From: Candidatus Eisenbergiella merdigallinarum
Lineage (GTDB): Bacteria; Bacillota; Clostridia; Lachnospirales; Lachnospiraceae
DNA: 64,000 nucleotides
Assembly: GCA_019119355.1 (NCBI GenBank)
Contig: DWXE01000028.1
Span: forward strand, 78,859-142,858
Direction of reading: 5' to 3'
The number at the start of each line of letters is the position of its first letter. Position 1 is the first letter of the stretch. The notes under the pieces were generated by a model. That model saw only the letters and a program-made list of their open reading frames with translations. It was not told the origin of the DNA and ran no database searches. Shown in pieces: positions 62,214 through 64,000 of the stretch. The position numbers were made by a program, and so were the translations under genes.

Positions 62214-63281
62214 CTACATATCCTTTTTCAATTCATCTACATATAGATCCGGATGCTGCATAGAAAATATTTCTTTCTGCCTCTCAATCTCTGCTTTCAA
62301 CTGCTCTTTCGTAGGCAAATAAGTCAGATATTTTGACATGAACAATCGATCATTATCATGAAGTACCGAATATCTGGCAATATCCTCATCTGTTTCTGAA
62401 CACAACAGAATCCCAATGGTAGGGTTATCTCCCTGCCCTCGCTTTAAATCATCATACATACGCACATACATATCAATCTGTCCCACGTCTTGATGAGTAA
62501 TTTTGCCCATCTTCAAATCGATTAGGACATAGCACTTAAGTTCAATATTATAAAAAACGAGATCAAGATAGTAATCCGAAGTTTCCGTTACAATGTGCTG
62601 TTGACGAGCCACAAAGGCAAATCCTCTTCCCAGTTCCATTAAAAAATCTCTAATATGTGAAAGAATGGAGGACTCTAAATCTCCCTCTAAATAGGTATCT
62701 TCATTTTTAAAACCGAGAAACTCCGCAATCACCGGACTTTTAATCAATTCAAATTGATTTTTCTGATATTCCGCAGTTTTCTGTTTCATTTCTTCAATTA
62801 CAGCCTCTTTTTTCGGCGTCTGAAGAAGTCTGTAATAATATTGCGTACTAATATTACGGTCTAACGTTCTTGAACTCCAGCTCCCGTCAACCGCCTCTTT
62901 CATATACCAATAGCGTGCATTTTCATCTGCAACACGAAGAAGACTCCTAATATGCGTCCAGTTAAGATTGTGAACGCATGCGTTCACAATCTGTTCGTCG
63001 GGAAAGCACTGATAAAATTTGATGTAATAATGCAAGTTTCTTTTGGAATAATTTTTACCAAACTCCTTTGTCAAATCCTCTGCCAAGGCAGAAATCAAAC
63101 CTCTACCGTACTCTGCACGTTCACTGCCACCCAGTTCCTGTTCTACAATTCGTTTGCCTATATTCCAATAGGTAAGCAGCATTGCCTTACTGGAAGCACT
63201 ATAAGCAGCCTCTTGTCCAGAGGAAATAATGCTTTTAATTTCTGTAATAACTGATTGGTATAGAGTCAAATGGTTTTCCAT
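62214..63281 (-). CDS. DUF1016 (YhcG-type) PD-(D/E)XK nuclease domain protein
   Basis: 355 residues from the second of two adjacent ATGs, five bases after GAGGTG. N-terminal YhcG domain: MLLTYWNIGKRIVEQELGGS, RNLHYYIKFYQCFPDEQIV, and SWSSRTLDRNISTQYYYRL. C-terminal nuclease domain: FLGFKNEDTYLEGDLESSIL, YYLDLVFYN, LIDLKMGKITHQDVGQIDMY, with D and DLK as catalytic residues. Widespread in defence islands and beside restriction systems. First gene of the operon, 26 bases before the effector. Confidence 0.92.
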   Translation of the reverse strand: MENHLTLYQSVITEIKSIISSGQEAAYSASSKAMLLTYWNIGKRIVEQELGGSERAEYGRGLISALAEDLTKEFGKNYSKRNLHYYIKFYQCFPDEQIVNACVHNLNWTHIRSLLRVADENARYWYMKEAVDGSWSSRTLDRNISTQYYYRLLQTPKKEAVIEEMKQKTAEYQKNQFELIKSPVIAEFLGFKNEDTYLEGDLESSILSHIRDFLMELGRGFAFVARQQHIVTETSDYYLDLVFYNIELKCYVLIDLKMGKITHQDVGQIDMYVRMYDDLKRGQGDNPTIGILLCSETDEDIARYSVLHDNDRLFMSKYLTYLPTKEQLKAEIERQKEIFSMQHPDLYVDELKKDM

Positions 63282-63306
63282 CATGTCACCTCAATTTTCC
63301 ATAATA

Positions 63307-63335
63307 ATTATATACTAACTTGCTTTTCCTGTCAC
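63307..63335 (-). promoter_or_regulatory. Promoter of the DUF1016/ABC-3C operon
   Basis: Minus-strand GTGACA (63330-63335), 17-base spacer, TATAAT (63307-63312). Near-consensus, 25 bases before the DUF1016 start, so the whole operon is likely made constitutively at a basal level. Confidence 0.8.
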
Positions 63336-63348
63336 ATCAAGGTTCATT

Positions 63349-63468
63349 CTAAAATGGTGTAGTAGTGGTGTAGCAAACGCCTTTCCGTTCCATAAAACCA
63401 TTGATTTTACAGGCTTTTCCGGGACTTTTCAAGATACTGCCGTGGCAAATAAAAAGTATCTTAATCAT
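63349..63468 (-). pseudogene. Degenerate 5' copy of the phosphatase gene (integration scar)
   Basis: A 39-codon frame that starts MIKILFICHG exactly as the phosphatase does, then diverges (SILKSPGKACKINGF) and ends YTTTTPF. It keeps the P-loop start but not the rest. Best explained as the far attachment site left by site-specific insertion into the phosphatase start. Confidence 0.8.
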
Positions 63469-63763
63469 ACTTTTTATTGATTTTATAGACGAAAATTGTC
63501 TTTATCCTGAGAAAATAGCTTAAAATCAAGGATTTCCGCATATCTTTATTTCTCTTGTCGTATTTTCTTATAGAGTGGTTTTGTAAGACTGGGCACCATT
63601 TTAGCACCATAAATTATGATAAAAGAATGAAGGCAAAGTGGTATTTTCATACTTCAAAAGACAATTTAGGACAACCTTACTCATGCCACTTATGCATTAA
63701 AGGGTCATGATGTCTTGCAAATGAAGCATTTATAGGCACAAAACTAATTAGGATAAGATATTT

Positions 63764-63960
63764 TACCTTTTCCCTCAAAAATATTCTTTAACTGCGTAAC
63801 ATTTCAAAGGGTATGCCATCTGTTCAGGTACTCCTTTCCCTTCCATTTCTTTGTGAAAAGTTCCGTAGCAAGCATAAAAAAGGAGTACCCTCTCCGCAAA
63901 ATCACGTTTTTCCGTCAGTTACAATAAAGTAATTTTATTTGTTGGGGAATACCTTCAAAC
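63764..63960. other. Second copy of the mobile-element control module
   Basis: TACCTTTTCCCTCAAAAAT (63764-63782) and ACTGCGTAACA (63791-63801) repeat the right-end module of the 27.8-34.2 kb element with the same 27-base spacing. TAGCAAGCATA (63866-63876) and the following GTACCC-containing stretch repeat the 29.8-kb segment. An inverted repeat AGGTACTCCTT/AAGGAGTACC spans 63826-63889. It marks the edge of another related element past the window. From 63469 to 64000 no gene is seen. Confidence 0.6.
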
Positions 63961-64000
63961 CTTACTTTAAATAAAGCTTGCGTTTCACACAATACTATGC

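Larger units (their letters stand above)
57475..63468. mobile_element. Integrated defence island at the phosphatase gene
   Basis: The phosphatase 5' end (57475-57505) and a near-copy at 63438-63468 flank about 6 kb of AT-rich DNA. The copies share TGCCGTGGCA and most of the next 20 bases. Inside are four minus-strand genes of one operon. No integrase lies inside the block, so it may belong to a larger element continuing past 64 kb or have lost its integrase. Confidence 0.75.

Overview
The window looks like chromosome from a gut-type Clostridia, most likely a GC-rich Lachnospiraceae member. Evidence: the Firmicutes order hrcA-grpE-dnaK-dnaJ behind a CIRCE element, prmA-rsmE, a DUF6465 protein with a lysine/alanine tail, an LplB/LplC-type ABC importer with a DUF3502 binding protein, and Tn4451-type mobile DNA. 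Species cannot be named from this. The host DNA is GC-rich with C-rich third codon positions. Two blocks, about 27.8-34.2 kb and 57.5-64.0 kb, are clearly AT-rich and read as acquired DNA.

Layout. 1-9 kb: rsmE (partial), prmA, then a glycan locus on the minus strand (GntR/LacI-type regulator, two permeases, binding lipoprotein, GH2 beta-mannosidase-like enzyme). 9-10.7 kb: PadR regulator with two membrane proteins. 10.7-15.9 kb: the HrcA heat-shock operon. 15.8-25.1 kb: a DUF4091 protein, the DUF6465 protein, a PhoB/PhoR-like two-component system under a Na/Pi cotransporter-PhoU fusion with a candidate PhoP box, then UppP, a patatin and an aminotransferase. 25.3-27.8 kb: ROK kinase and Cys-type sulfatase. 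27.8-34.2 kb: a mobile element with a large serine recombinase, TnpW, a MarR/kinase-like/MATE cargo and a Tn916-type sigma/HTH pair. 34.2-41.4 kb: CobS-like protein, DUF3048 lipoprotein, flippase, an AlgJ/AlgI-like O-acetylation pair and TcdA. 41.5-51.8 kb: a YhcH remnant, YtcJ-like amidohydrolase, and a second glycan operon (GH4, ABC importer, GH38, MFS) with a divergent AraC regulator. 52.8-57.5 kb: SWIM-SNF2 helicase and a low-molecular-weight protein tyrosine phosphatase. 57.5-64 kb: a defence-type island.

The two strongest observations concern insertions. (1) The 6.37-kb serine-recombinase element sits inside the loop of a bidirectional Rho-independent terminator between two convergent genes. 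Joining the flanks across the shared AAAGGC core restores a perfect 13-bp stem. (2) The right-hand island carries a four-gene operon: a DUF1016 nuclease, a Cap4-like nuclease effector, a small middle component and a zinc-hook Rad50-like ATPase. This is the gene logic of an ABC-three-component (ABC-3C) conflict system. It lies between the intact phosphatase gene and a degenerate copy of that gene's 5' end at 63.4 kb, the pattern left by integration into the phosphatase start.

How genes work together: two sugar importers are paired with intracellular glycosidases (GH2, GH4, GH38) and, with the sulfatase, ROK and DUF4091 proteins, suggest use of mannose-containing and sulfated glycans. The Pho, HrcA and PadR circuits look ordinary. 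No rRNA, tRNA, CRISPR array or insertion sequence was recognised.
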